A stretch of 64,000 nucleotides of DNA from Chelydra serpentina (lineage: Eukaryota; Chordata; Testudines; Chelydridae), in the NCBI GenBank assembly GCA_037349315.1, contig JBAIAC010000033.1, positions 28,228,001-28,292,000 of the forward strand, given 5' to 3'. Below the pieces are notes generated by a model. The model saw only the letters and a list, made by a program, of their open reading frames with translations, was not told the origin of the DNA and searched no databases. The first letter of the stretch is position 1. Each line of letters starts with the position of its first letter. The position numbers were made by a program, and so were the translations under genes. Positions 54,525-64,000 of this stretch are shown here, piece by piece.

Positions 54525-57195
54525 GTTTTCAACATTCTTTTGTAACCACAGAGCTTCATTTCATTGATCACAGAACCAGAGGATTCGGAAGGAAGTCAGA
54601 GCTTCTGAACCAGCCAGCTATTTTTGTCTAAAGTGCTTGGCTGTGTTGTGTGTTATCTACCCATTTCCTTATTTTACTTGAGTCAGCACGTGTCCTGCTA
54701 CATCCCGAGTCCTGTGTGATATAGAATTTGAATGTGTGATTGTGGTTTCACACCATGTTAAAGATTAGCCACTGCTCTAAACTATGGTGCTGGGTATTCA
54801 GAACACACAATCCCCAATAATATTTATATTAGGATCAGCTGCAGAAAAAAACGTAACCTTTCTTTGGCATCACTCTTTTTTTAATCATTCAGGCATTTCA
54901 GAGTAGCTGCCCCCCCGCTCCCCAAAGCATCCTGTCTATACAATTATGTATCTTTTACTGTGTTCAAAGAGAAAGGGAGCTGCTAAAAAAGCATTCTCTG
55001 AGTATCCCTCTGCTTTGGAATTTGCTCCTCTGTCTTGGTGACCTTCAGATCTTGCAAGGCTCCTCGTTACTCTGGGGCTTTTGAAAACTGAAGTGTTGCC
55101 AGAGGTGATATTTGGGGGAGAATGGATGATTCTTCAGTGTGAATTTTCTTTTGCTTGCGGGCTAGCCATCTATTGTCACTATCTGGTGGAGGCTCTCTGT
55201 GTTATGTCTTACCCTTTTAAATAGATGTCAGTAGTGCCTACAGCCTGGCTAAAGTGCCTTTTTAAGTTTTCCATAATATATAATGAATATTTTTACCCTT
55301 GCATTTTGGGCACCAAATATTTACCAGTGAATGGATCACAGAAGAGTTTCCTATGTGTGTCTTATTTTGTTAGGTTATTTAAAATGGTAAATGAAACAAA
55401 ATACTGGGCTCCATCCTGCTGTCATTCACTCCATTGCAAATTGTAGTAATTTCAGGGACTGCAGTGGAGTGACTCCGGATTTACACCAGGTTAAATGACC
55501 GCAGAATTTAGCCTAGTGCAAGAAATGTAGGGTTTGATGAATGATCGCATTTATTAGGTGCCCACTGAAATGTGGTTATGCCCATCATACACTTGAGAAA
55601 GGGGGATGCGCTGCTGGGCGCGCTCTTCTGGAATGACCAAGGACTTCCACATCCCCACCCGACTGCCTTCGCCGCTGCTAGTACCACCCTGTGCACGCCT
55701 AGGAGCCCTGTGGCCCACCCGGGCGATTTAAAAGGGCTGGGGCCCCCGGGCCCTTTTAAATTGCCTGTGCCCTTTTAAATTGCCCAGGCACCTGGGCAAT
55801 TGCCCTCTTTGCCCCCTCCGTCGGAGGGCCGGGGAGGTCAAATTCTGCAAACCTTATTTGGGCAAAATTCCCCTTGATTCCTTGTGACCCTGAGCACCTG
55901 ATTTAACAGATGTTTTCCCTGATCTGGATTTGCTCCCTATGTATCTCTTCTCATTTTGCACTTTCAGTATAAATCTTTAAATTAAAAAAAAAAATGGATT
56001 CTCCATATTGTGAACCCGAGTCTCTCTTACCCAAGTGAAACTCCATTGACTTCAAAGAAGTTGCTCCAGGCTTCACTATTGATCAGATCAGAATCAGGCT
56101 TTGCCTATCTACTATTGTGGAACATTCTGACCAAATGAAATTTGGACCAAAAATGTAAACAAAATATGAAACTTTTCATGATTTCCCCCCATTTCTGTTG
56201 ACCTCTTTATATATAATGAAAAAAAAATCATTTTGGAAAAAAAGACAAATATTTATGTTGCTCAAATTTAATTGCAAAAACTAATTTAGCTGCATTGTTG
56301 TTGTATAACACCAAGGAGTCAATGCCATGTTTTTAGGCATATTCAAGAGTCTCAGTGAAATTAGATTTACTAGAATAATAGGATTGTATGGAAATCAAAT
56401 TATAACTAGCTTCATTATCTGAAAATTATAACTTTATTCCAAAGATGGGATGCAAAATGTACAAGGAAAAAATAAAGGTTGAACTAATAATTTTGGGGTA
56501 GGTGGTTTATCATAAATGGTATTCAGGTAGCAAAGAGACAAATATTTTTCATTTCACTTTTCTGCAATGTTCTTTGATCTTCCGTTTATGCAGTTTAAAA
56601 CGACGATGTAGAGCCAGACTATTATCGATACAGCTGATGATACCTGACGGAAATCCCTTTAAAGCCTCAAACTGCTAGAAATATTCTATTTAATGCAACA
56701 CAATTGAGATTTTATGCACACTAGTCAGCAAATTCAAAGTTAAAGGTCCCCAAGCAACTGTAACTCAGCCCTTTCGTTCAGGGAGTCTCTTCTGTTGCAT
56801 TATCTGATGATAATTTTGCTGAGTTTTAATATGTGTTTGCAATGTGGCCAAGTTGTGGTTACTGTGGGAACCATAATTTTACATTTCCTGCCTATCATAC
56901 AGATAAAATGTCAGTTGTAATGTGGCATTAATGTAGTTTTTTAAATGCAATTTATTTTTTGAAAATTAAAAAAGAAAAACGGAGTGATTAAGTTTTTTGA
57001 AGTATAAATACATTTGCATTTATTCAGTGTATCAATGTCTGTATGACTGAAAGGTGCCTGGGACAGAAGCTCGTCTTTTTGTTATGTTTGTACAGTGCTC
57101 AACACAACAGGGCCCTGATCGTGCCTCTATGCTCCATCAACATGCAAATAATAAATAATGATGACAGCACTTGAAAACTGATTTCTGGGCTGTGT
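54525..57195. other. MCTP2 intron 2, mostly unique
   Basis: AT-rich intronic DNA. A GC-rich repeat-like block at about 55570-55850 contains CCCTTTTAAATTGCC twice and GCCCCCGGGCCC, probably a hAT remnant without clear ends. An old LINE-like tail lies at about 57040-57160 (GTACAGTGCTCAACACAACAG, TAAATAATGATGA). Nothing else was recognised. Confidence 0.45.
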
Positions 57196-57504
57196 GTGTG
57201 TGTGTGTGTGCGCGAGAATTCTGGGCCATGTGTGTCTGTGTGTGTTTGGGAGAAGGATACATCCTGTTTAGCGTTATTCTGTGCTGAAATTCTGACCAAT
57301 GTGATCATCCTGTGTGAAACCAGTACAGCTGCCCTCTCATGTTATGCCACCAAAGAGCAGAAGAAATCTGAGCAGGAACCTGTACCAGTGGCCATTGTGT
57401 TATCGGGGGTGTCCTGACCTAGACGTCCACTTTTACCCCCTACAGATAGCCTATCCATGGCTCAATGCATGGAGTCAGAAGCAGCAGAAGCCCCCTAAAA
57501 GTGT

Positions 57505-57506
<2 letters not shown>

Positions 57507-57539
<33 letters not shown>
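57507..57539. repeat. (GT)n microsatellite
   Basis: About 16 uninterrupted GT dinucleotides are followed by a G-rich run and a C-rich repeat ending CCAGCGCCCCTG near 57733. The latter may be a hAT right terminus. A shorter GT tract is at 57191-57210. Confidence 0.95.
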
Positions 57540-57540
<1 letters not shown>

Positions 57541-57750
57541 AGGGGGTGGGGGGCCCTCTGGTGCCTGAATTATGGCCTTTCCGCCACGCTGCCCCTTCCC
57601 CTGTGGCCCTTCTCCTAAAGCCCCTTCCCCTGTACTGCCTTTTTCCCCAAGGCCCCGCTCCCGTCCCCCATCACTTGCCCTTATGGCTGGGAGGGGCCAT
57701 GGCCCCCTGGCCCACCCTATTCCAGCGCCCCTGCATGGAGTACTCATAAG

Positions 57751-58250
57751 GTGTGTCTACACTGCACACCACTGGCAATGGCATGTAAGGTAAAAGTGAA
57801 AGCAGGCTGCGTCCACATTGCAATGTGTAGCTACATGTGGCTGCTGGGAAAGTCTCTGGCAGGGAGGACGCAGTAGGGAGAGGCTCCATAAGCAGGGAGC
57901 TGCCAGCACCTCTTCCCACTGCCTCCCCTCTGCTAGAGCCGTTCCTAGCTGTGGGAGTCTTTTCTTGCAGTGGAGAAAGGCCGAGCAGCTGCCCAACCAT
58001 GGAGCCTTTCCCCACTGCAGGGGAGCTGCGGGAGCCTTTCCCCTCTGCCTACCCCCTGCCAGAGACTTTCCCCGCTACCGGAGATTGGAAAAGGTTCTGG
58101 TGGCAGACAGGCAGCGGGATGCTACACTGCTAAAAACAGCAGTGTAGACGGGAGAGGCACTGCTTGGGTGCGTGTAGAGCTGTGTAAGGTACGTACTCTA
58201 AGGTGCTATTTATACACTGCACACCCCCAAGCACAGGTAAGTGCTTTACA
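57751..58250. mobile_element. MITE with GTCTACACTG termini
   Basis: The left end GGTGTGTCTACACTGCAC follows TAA. CAGCAGTGTAGACGGGAG at 58137-58154 is an inverted counterpart, and TTATACACTGCACACCCCC at about 58210 is a further outward repeat. The interior has repeated GGGAGCCTTTCCCC units, giving chance frames. The exact right border is unclear. Confidence 0.6.
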
Positions 58251-58315
58251 CGCGGTCGTAAGATTTGTGCAGTGTTGACTTACCCATTAAACACCCGCAG
58301 ATGCAAACTCTAGGG

Positions 58316-58480
58316 CAGGCATCAGCAACCTTTGGCACGCGGCTCGCCAGGATAAGCCCCGTGGCCGGTTTGTTTACTTGCCGCATCCGCAGGTTCGGCC
58401 AATCGTGACTCCCACTGTCCGCGGTTCTCCGTCCCAGGCCAATGGGGGCTGCGGGAAGCGGCGTGGGCCAAGGGATACCT
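58316..58480. mobile_element. GC-rich foldback hAT, left half only
   Basis: Starts CAGGCATCAGCAACCTTTGG and carries TTTGTTTACTTGCCGC, CAGGTTCGGCC and CCAATGGGGGCTGCGGG, then stops about midway. It is preceded by CTCTAGGG (58308-58315), which matches the TA-centred target pattern. The right half is missing. Confidence 0.8.
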
Positions 58481-58838
58481 TTGGATTGAGAAGGTGAATT
58501 AGAAATTCCAACCTGAAGTGTCATTTCCCTACCCCTTATCTCTAGTATGCTGTTGCTCCTGCTCTTTTTTTAAGCACCTGGAATTGGAACCGTGAAAAAA
58601 AAAAAAAGTCTTGTCATCCATAAATATAGCATCGCTAGCACAGTGTTGGAATGCAGAGTGGTAATTCACTACATTTGTGGAAGTGTAACAATTCCTCAGT
58701 CTCTATCCACCCCCCACAGTCAGCAGGGTTTTCCAATAGCTGGAAGAACTAGAAGGCTCTTCTTTTCTGTGTGGACCAGCCACCAGGGAGTGAAGATAGC
58801 AATATACCATGTAACATGTTTGCCGTATGGTTGTGTTA

Positions 58839-59096
58839 GGCCTGATCCACACAAAGCTAGTGCCAATGCAACTCTGTCAATTATAGTTATTCTGATACAG
58901 CCGCTAGTGTGGATGCAGTTATACCAGTGTAAAGGTGTCTTGTATTAGCGTAGGTTATACCCCTTCCTACTTGGGAATAGGCATTTATTAAAATACATTT
59001 ATACCCGTATAACTGGGTTCATATTAGAAGGGTTGTACCACTTTAACTATACTAGTATAGCTAAAGTGGTACAACTTTTATGTGGTAGATGAGGCC
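58839..59096. mobile_element. MITE, PIF/Harbinger-like
   Basis: The ends GGCCTGATCCACACAAAG and TGTGGTAGATGAGGCC are imperfect inverted repeats flanked by TTA (58836-58838 and 59097-59099). Internal ACTATACTAGTATAGC is palindromic. The 3-bp TTA duplication is typical of PIF/Harbinger elements. Confidence 0.8.
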
Positions 59097-59099
59097 TTA

Positions 59100-59575
59100 T
59101 AAACAGGGTTTGTAGTAAAATGGGAGAGCGGTACACAGTGAGGGTCTTTCAAGTGTCTGAGTGCCTTCATCTCTTACTGGCACTGATGGGTCCTTCCCAT
59201 GTTCAGGGCCCAAATGAATGCTTTGTGGCAAAGGATATCTGTACTGTGAACCTCACACTTGAAATTGGCTCACCTTTCCAAACCCTGACTACATGCCAGT
59301 GAAGATGTATTTTACAGAAACTTCCGCAGAAGCACTAATTTGTCAACCTGTTTTTAATGCTACATTTAAGCATGCATAGTTGTTTAGATTTTTGGTTTAC
59401 TGCCTGCCCCCTCCCACACCTGAAAAGGCAGAGTGCTGTTTAGTTTTAAGGGCACCTGTATGTTTGATACATATTGCATGGAGTATTAAGACCTGAGAAT
59501 ATTTGTTGTAGTAGGTGAGGGGAATCCCAATATTTCTTTTGCTTATTTGATTTTTTTAAATTTTATTTTTAACAG
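59100..59575. other. MCTP2 intron 2 end with acceptor
   Basis: AT-rich intronic sequence closing with a T-rich tract and TTTTTAACAG at 59566-59575, a good 3' splice site for the following exon. Confidence 0.6.
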
Positions 59576-59638
59576 CATCCATGTGAAGGGATAGATCTGG
59601 AATCTTCAATGTCCTCTCAACTTTTTGATGAGCAAATT
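59576..59638 (+). CDS. MCTP2: MCTP2 63-nt exon (residues 158-178)
   Basis: A small exon of exactly 21 codons lies between a strong acceptor (AACAG|CATCC) and a consensus donor (ATT|GTAAGT), and both junctions are phase 0. It reads HPCEGIDLESSMSSQLFDEQ and ends in Ile. It corresponds in position and pattern (the SSxLxxSMxSQ.F.EQ string) to the linker between the Ser-rich N-terminus and the first C2 domain of vertebrate MCTP2. It is too short to be found by length alone. The call rests on similarity, phase match with both neighbouring exons and the splice sites. Skipping it would preserve the reading frame, so it could be alternatively spliced. Confidence 0.88.
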
Positions 59639-61459
59639 GTAAGTTTGTGTTTGAAATGTTTTGAATCCTGAGCAGACTATCTGGGAAAATGGGCGTTAAA
59701 TTTAGATTTGGGTTCAGCTCCTTACAAATACAGGGAATATGGTACACCTGAATCTTCAACTTTCTTAAAATGTTTTGTTTTGTTTTTTTGGTGTGTGGGT
59801 GGGGGGGAAGTGGTTTGAGACAATCACGTGTCAAAAGAACTGAGGTACTCTAGAAAACAACACCATTTTCAAATGAGATTTCACATACAAGCTGACATTT
59901 TTCAAATATATTTCAAAAGTAAGGGTTGGATACAAAAGAGCCTTCCAACTGTATTGTTTAGAGAGAAATCTGATCTGAACAAATTGTTTAATTTGGAGAA
60001 ACGTGCTGCAAAAAGCACCAGGGTATCTATTCAACTACTTGGAAGTTGCAGAAAAAGCTTGGAGTGGATTTTGGGACTGAGGGATATTTGGGACTGAGGG
60101 ATTTGAATAAGGGGGTAGAGCCATTGCAAAGTTTATATGGGCTCAAGCTTTTACTATTCAATTCACCTTTCATCATCCTGCAGGCAGTCTAAAGCAAACT
60201 GGGTTATGACACATGCTGGCCATGTTAAAAAGGCATTGTTAATGTACCCACATGCTCAATGGGCGCAATGTGTATTTGCAAAATTTGGATCCAACTCTGG
60301 GACTTTTTCCATTAACATCCTGAACTCCAGTATCTTCCTCCATAATAGTGATATAAATCAGATGTTTTAGCTGAAGATAGAGCTGGGATGATGATAATGG
60401 TTTATATTATGGCAACGTCTAGAGTTACCAACCAAGATCAGGGCTCCATTGTGATAAATGCTGCACAAACACATAGGGAAAGACTCATAAAGATATCTAA
60501 TATTTTACAAAGTTGTCCAGAGGAATGTTCCACATTGGAAATGAACATATCTGAGTGGAGATGAATGTAAAAAGTACAAAAAAGCAGCAGGAAAAGAACA
60601 TAATTTATGTTACTTTGACTTGGAAATCTTAATAGAAATAACCAGCGTACAATTCATATTTACAGTAGTATTTGTCATTCTCACTTATGGCCCATCCCTT
60701 TTATTACCCCTTTTCTATCTCTCGTGAATGTGTGTGATGTTGGTCTGATTACCATTATTTGTATTGTGTGTGTTATGATTACTGTTAAAGCTGGCTGAAA
60801 TTTGGGATTTCTAGTTCATAGGAATTTACAGTATTTCAAAATTTCCTGCAGACTAGAAATTCCAAAAGAATTTGGGTTCGGAAGCTCAGAAACATGTTGT
60901 TTCAAAATGAATTATGCTCCCAGACCAAGGCAGCTGCTATCTGAAATTGACAAGAAATAATTGGTCTGCTGCTAAGGCAGCTTGCATGGCAGGACTGCTT
61001 TGGAGCAGTGGATATTAGAAGTCCCAAGGTCCTCAGCACGCTGCCTGGAAACCAGACAGGTTTCTTTTTGGAATTCTGCCTGTGATTTGATAAAAGTTCA
61101 TCAAACTCAAGATGTTTCCGGAAAATGATTTTAGCCAAATCAGCATTGGCCAAACCAGTGTTTTCCGACAAAGCTCTGTTTTGTTGGAAATTTCCGACCA
61201 GCTCTATTTTTGATTGAAATGAAGAACATAGGTAATTCTGACAGACTTTAAAACAAAGCCTTTGAAAGTCGGCTTTTGTGTATGTGTGAGTGCATGCGCC
61301 CGCACCAAGACCTGCGTAACCAGGATTCCCCCTTGCACAAGGAGAGGAAATGAGGCCTGTGAATTTCAAGTCACTCCAGAAATAGAAAGCATGTTTTTGT
61401 GTGTGAGCTGTGCTGTATAGATTGTGAAACTGATGACTGACTTCTTTGCCTTGCCACAG
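59639..61459. other. MCTP2 intron 3
   Basis: A 1,821-nt intron. It contains an old LINE-like tail at about 60385-60480 (CAGGGCTCCATTGTGATAA, GCACAAACACATAGG). An open frame at 60902-61369 on the minus strand (155 codons) has no recognisable motif. The intron ends with a good acceptor, CTTTGCCTTGCCACAG. Confidence 0.7.
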
Positions 61460-61568
61460 GCTCTTGAGGAAGGAAATGACTGTTTGAGCAGTTTGCCCAG
61501 CTCCTTTGCTTACCTACTGACAATACACCTGAAAGAAGGCCGAAATCTGGTCATTAGGGATCGCTGCG
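61460..61568 (+). CDS. MCTP2: MCTP2 exon opening the first C2 domain (residues 179-214)
   Basis: A 109-nt exon bounded by CCACAG|GCTC and GCG|GTGAGT. It continues phase 0 from the previous exon and leaves in phase 1. The protein reads [20 protein letters not shown] followed by DRC and the first base of a Gly codon. This is the beta-1/beta-2 start of C2A in MCTP proteins. The Asp in RDRCG is the first of the acidic residues that coordinate Ca2+, and the next exon should begin with the rest of the GTSDPYVKF motif. C2 domains of this family bind Ca2+ without strong phospholipid dependence. The remaining C2 domains and the two membrane spans lie beyond the window, so the gene is incomplete here. 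Confidence 0.95.
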
Positions 61569-63574
61569 GTGAGTCTGCCTTTTGATGTACAGCAGATAAC
61601 TCTCTTAAAAAAAACAAACAAGAACAAACTATGGGCCTGATTCTCCCTTCACACCAGTCTAACTCAATTGGCTTCTCGCTTACTCTAGTGTCAATCAGGG
61701 GAGAATCAGGCACTACTTCTGTCTGCCAGCCTGCCCGTCAGAATGTTAAATTTCCTGTCATATAATCACCCTAGGTACACAAGGGAGGGGACAGGCAGAT
61801 GTATATTGCTGCTTTTCCCAGGTTTCAGAATTACACACTTTGCAATGTGACTTTGTAAATCACAAGCTTCCCTCCTACTGCTGGCAAAAGACCCAGTTCA
61901 TTTCTAGCTTACTTTAAAGGAAACCAAAGGATGTTTTGAAATCGAGTGCGTGGTAATGAAGGGGAAGAAAAACAGCTTTGTGACTTCAAGGACAGTGTCT
62001 GAAATGTGTGTTTTGTAGGGAGGAAGTTAGTAAAGATCTCAGAACTTGAAGGCTGCAATGTAGGGAGGATTCACTTCTGAGGGTAAGGATTATGGAGTTT
62101 CACCTAATAAGGCTTGGGGTGTATGTTTTATGGCTTAGTGAAAGGAACGGCAGAAAGACATTGAGGAAATGAGTTAATCAGTGGGCCATTATTCAAATAT
62201 TATGGCAAGTGTTTGGATTTGAGTCCCTGCTGGCTTGAGAGAGTAGCACATAGTTCTTTACTGTATGCAGGAGCATTTCCTTTAAGAGCTTAGACCTGAG
62301 TCTCTTTGCCTCTCCAGAAATACAATTATTAGTGTTAATTATAACACTCTGTCCATGGAGAAACCTCTGAATACTTTTACATTGCAAATGTATAAGCACT
62401 TTCTCTCTTGAAACTGAGCAATAGGGCAAAAGTACACATGAGTAATAGGATAAGCATGGACCTGTTATACAGATGTATTCACTTTCTTATAATGGGCCCT
62501 GGCTTGTCATTGGGCTCCTTTCTGATTACTAGATACATTATTTATTTTTTTCTACACTATATTTTACTGTCCTAGCCAGAGGGTAAGCTCCTTGCCAGGG
62601 ACTGTTATCTTTCTCTGGCCAGCTCCGAACATTCTGAAGACATTAATAAATAGATGTTATGTCATCTAAATCCTTTACTTTTTAAACAGAACTGCTCTTT
62701 GTTGAAGTGTTTTCTGACAGGGCAACATGTCACCAGATTCACTAGAAACCGTATGCGTCAGAACAAGTCTTGCTGTTGGATGGCTCTGCGGAAAGCTTTG
62801 TTTGCTACAAATGAGCAACTTGGGCAGAGGAATGTTTCCTGAGAAGAAAGAAGGCACTCTTTATCACACATTGTGCTTGCTGTGTCTTAGCGAGGCATTG
62901 CACAACTCAGCTCAGTGTGACGTGACAACACAAAGACAATCCAGGGCAAGATGGAATTTGTTGGTTTGCTGTCATGTTGTATACCAAATCCTCAACTTGT
63001 TCAGAGAGGGCATGCATGGGGAGATGTGCAATCCTCTAAAATTCCTCCTGTATTTGCATACAGAGAAGTACAAAACTTGGGTGTCTGCCAATCTGGCCAT
63101 CTATCCTCCCATTGCTATAATCTCTGTACACAAACCCTCGACTTTAAAAGCACAGAAACGCTCAGACTTTTGCCATTGTGGTGCTTTTTGACTCATGGGT
63201 TTTTCTTGGTGAGAAATTTAGCTGGGGTAATCTGCAGCCATCAGTGTTGGGGGTAAGAGGTGGGTTTTGCACTGTATTCTTAAAGGTGGAAAGTCCTGGG
63301 CTCATCCAACCCTCCAGCAATGGGGGAATTTAATGGATAAAGGCCTGACACCAAGAGTGCCCTGCCATTGAGAGTCTGACTGTGGATCTGTCAGCCCATA
63401 AAGTCTTGGTAGGACACTGTGTCATCGGAGTTGCAAAGAGGCAGTCTTTGAAATAGCCGTGGCCCTACTCTAAGATCCCGGAGGAACTCTAGTATTTGAT
63501 AAGGAACCTGTATATGGCATGGTGCATTTTATGATGTGCTTCCACTGGCCTTTTTTTTACCTAGAAGATGGGTT
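61569..63574. other. MCTP2 intron 4, left part
   Basis: Intronic sequence after the donor at 61569. An inverted-repeat fragment at 61632-61712 (GGGCCTGATTCTCCC against GGGGAGAATCAGGC) is a short MITE-like repeat. A LINE-like tail is possible at about 62575-62650. A 154-codon open frame at 62727-63191 has no recognised motif. No further MCTP2 exon was identified before the window end. Confidence 0.5.
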
Positions 63575-64000
63575 AGAATCATAGAATATCAGGGTTGGGA
63601 GGGACCTCAAGAGCTCATCTAGTCCAACCCCCTGCTCAAGGCAGGAGCAACCCCAACTAAATCATCCCAGCCAGGGCTTTGTCAAGCCTGACCTTAAAAA
63701 CCTCTAAGGAAGCAGAGTCCACCACCTCCCTAGGTAACCCATTCCAGTGCTTCACCCGCCCCCCCAGTGAAATAGTTTTCCCTAATATCCAACCTAAACC
63801 TCCCCCACTGCAACTTGAGACCATTGCTCTTTGTTCTGTCCATCAGCCACCACTGAGAACAGTTGAGCTCCATCCTCTTTGGAACCCCCTTTCAGGTAGT
63901 TGAAAGCAGCTATCAAATCCCCCCTTATTCTTGTCTTCTGCAGACTAAATAATCCCAGTTCCCTCAGCCTCTCCTCATAAGTCATGTGCTCCAGCCCCAT
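63575..64000 (-). mobile_element. CR1 LINE 3' end, cut by window edge
   Basis: Minus-strand CR1: the tail GAATCATAGAATATCAGGG and TCATCTAGTCCAACCCCC, then the 3' end of the reverse-transcriptase frame with [20 protein letters not shown] and [19 protein letters not shown] (63794-64000). These match the C-terminal part of the CR1 at 50890-52836. Small frame breaks occur toward its end, near 63750-63790. It continues outside the window. Confidence 0.93.

Noticed and set aside
60902..61369. 155-codon minus-strand frame in intron 3
   Set aside because: No recognisable domain. It lies wholly inside an intron next to a confirmed exon on the other strand, and the length is compatible with chance.
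62727..63191. 154-codon + strand frame as a further MCTP2 exon
   Set aside because: The peptide does not continue the C2A motif expected after RDRCG, and no phase-1 acceptor with matching sequence is present.

Overview
The window is vertebrate nuclear DNA, most likely from a turtle (probably Cryptodira). The reasons are a tRNA-derived SINE with a CR1-like tail, young and old CR1 LINEs, Penelope-like ends with the AAGCTTATGC motif, GC-rich foldback hAT elements and MITEs with a GTCTACACT terminus, all at densities I associate with turtles and crocodilians. The species call is inference. There are no bacterial-type genes, and most short open frames are chance.

The only host gene I can support is the 5' part of MCTP2 (multiple C2 and transmembrane domain protein 2) on the + strand. 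Three coding exons are recognisable. The start-codon exon (44758-45228) encodes residues 1-157. A 63-nt exon (59576-59638) encodes residues 158-178. A 109-nt exon (61460-61568) encodes residues 179-214 and begins the first C2 domain. Splice sites and phases (0, 0, 1) are consistent, and the gene continues beyond the window. A CpG-rich, TATA-less segment at about 14740-15130 with a strong donor at 15010/15011 is the best candidate for the promoter and non-coding exon 1. Intron 1 would then be about 29.7 kb.

Layout: 1-14.7 kb is intergenic, AT-rich sequence with a few SINE, LINE, Penelope-like and MITE copies. 14.7-15.1 kb is the CpG island. 15.13-16.13 kb is a G-rich minisatellite immediately downstream of the predicted exon 1. 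16.2-44.7 kb is predicted intron 1, rich in hAT elements, with a solo LTR (21967-23215), CR1s with hAT insertions, a Tigger-like element carrying an inverted templated copy of nearby flank, and Penelope-like hairpins. 44.7-45.2 kb is the start-codon exon. 45.2-59.6 kb is intron 2, with a young, 5'-truncated CR1 (about 50.2-52.93 kb), a 911-bp hAT and several MITEs. 59.6-64 kb holds exons 3 and 4 and a CR1 3' end cut by the window edge.

The main observations for follow-up are: the G-rich promoter-proximal array on the non-template strand; the inverted copy at 36904-36990; seven intact hAT insertions whose 8-bp target duplications all have central TA; Penelope-like hairpins with 12-bp duplications and a hammerhead-like core; and one apparently chimeric hAT. 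I found no undescribed gene system.
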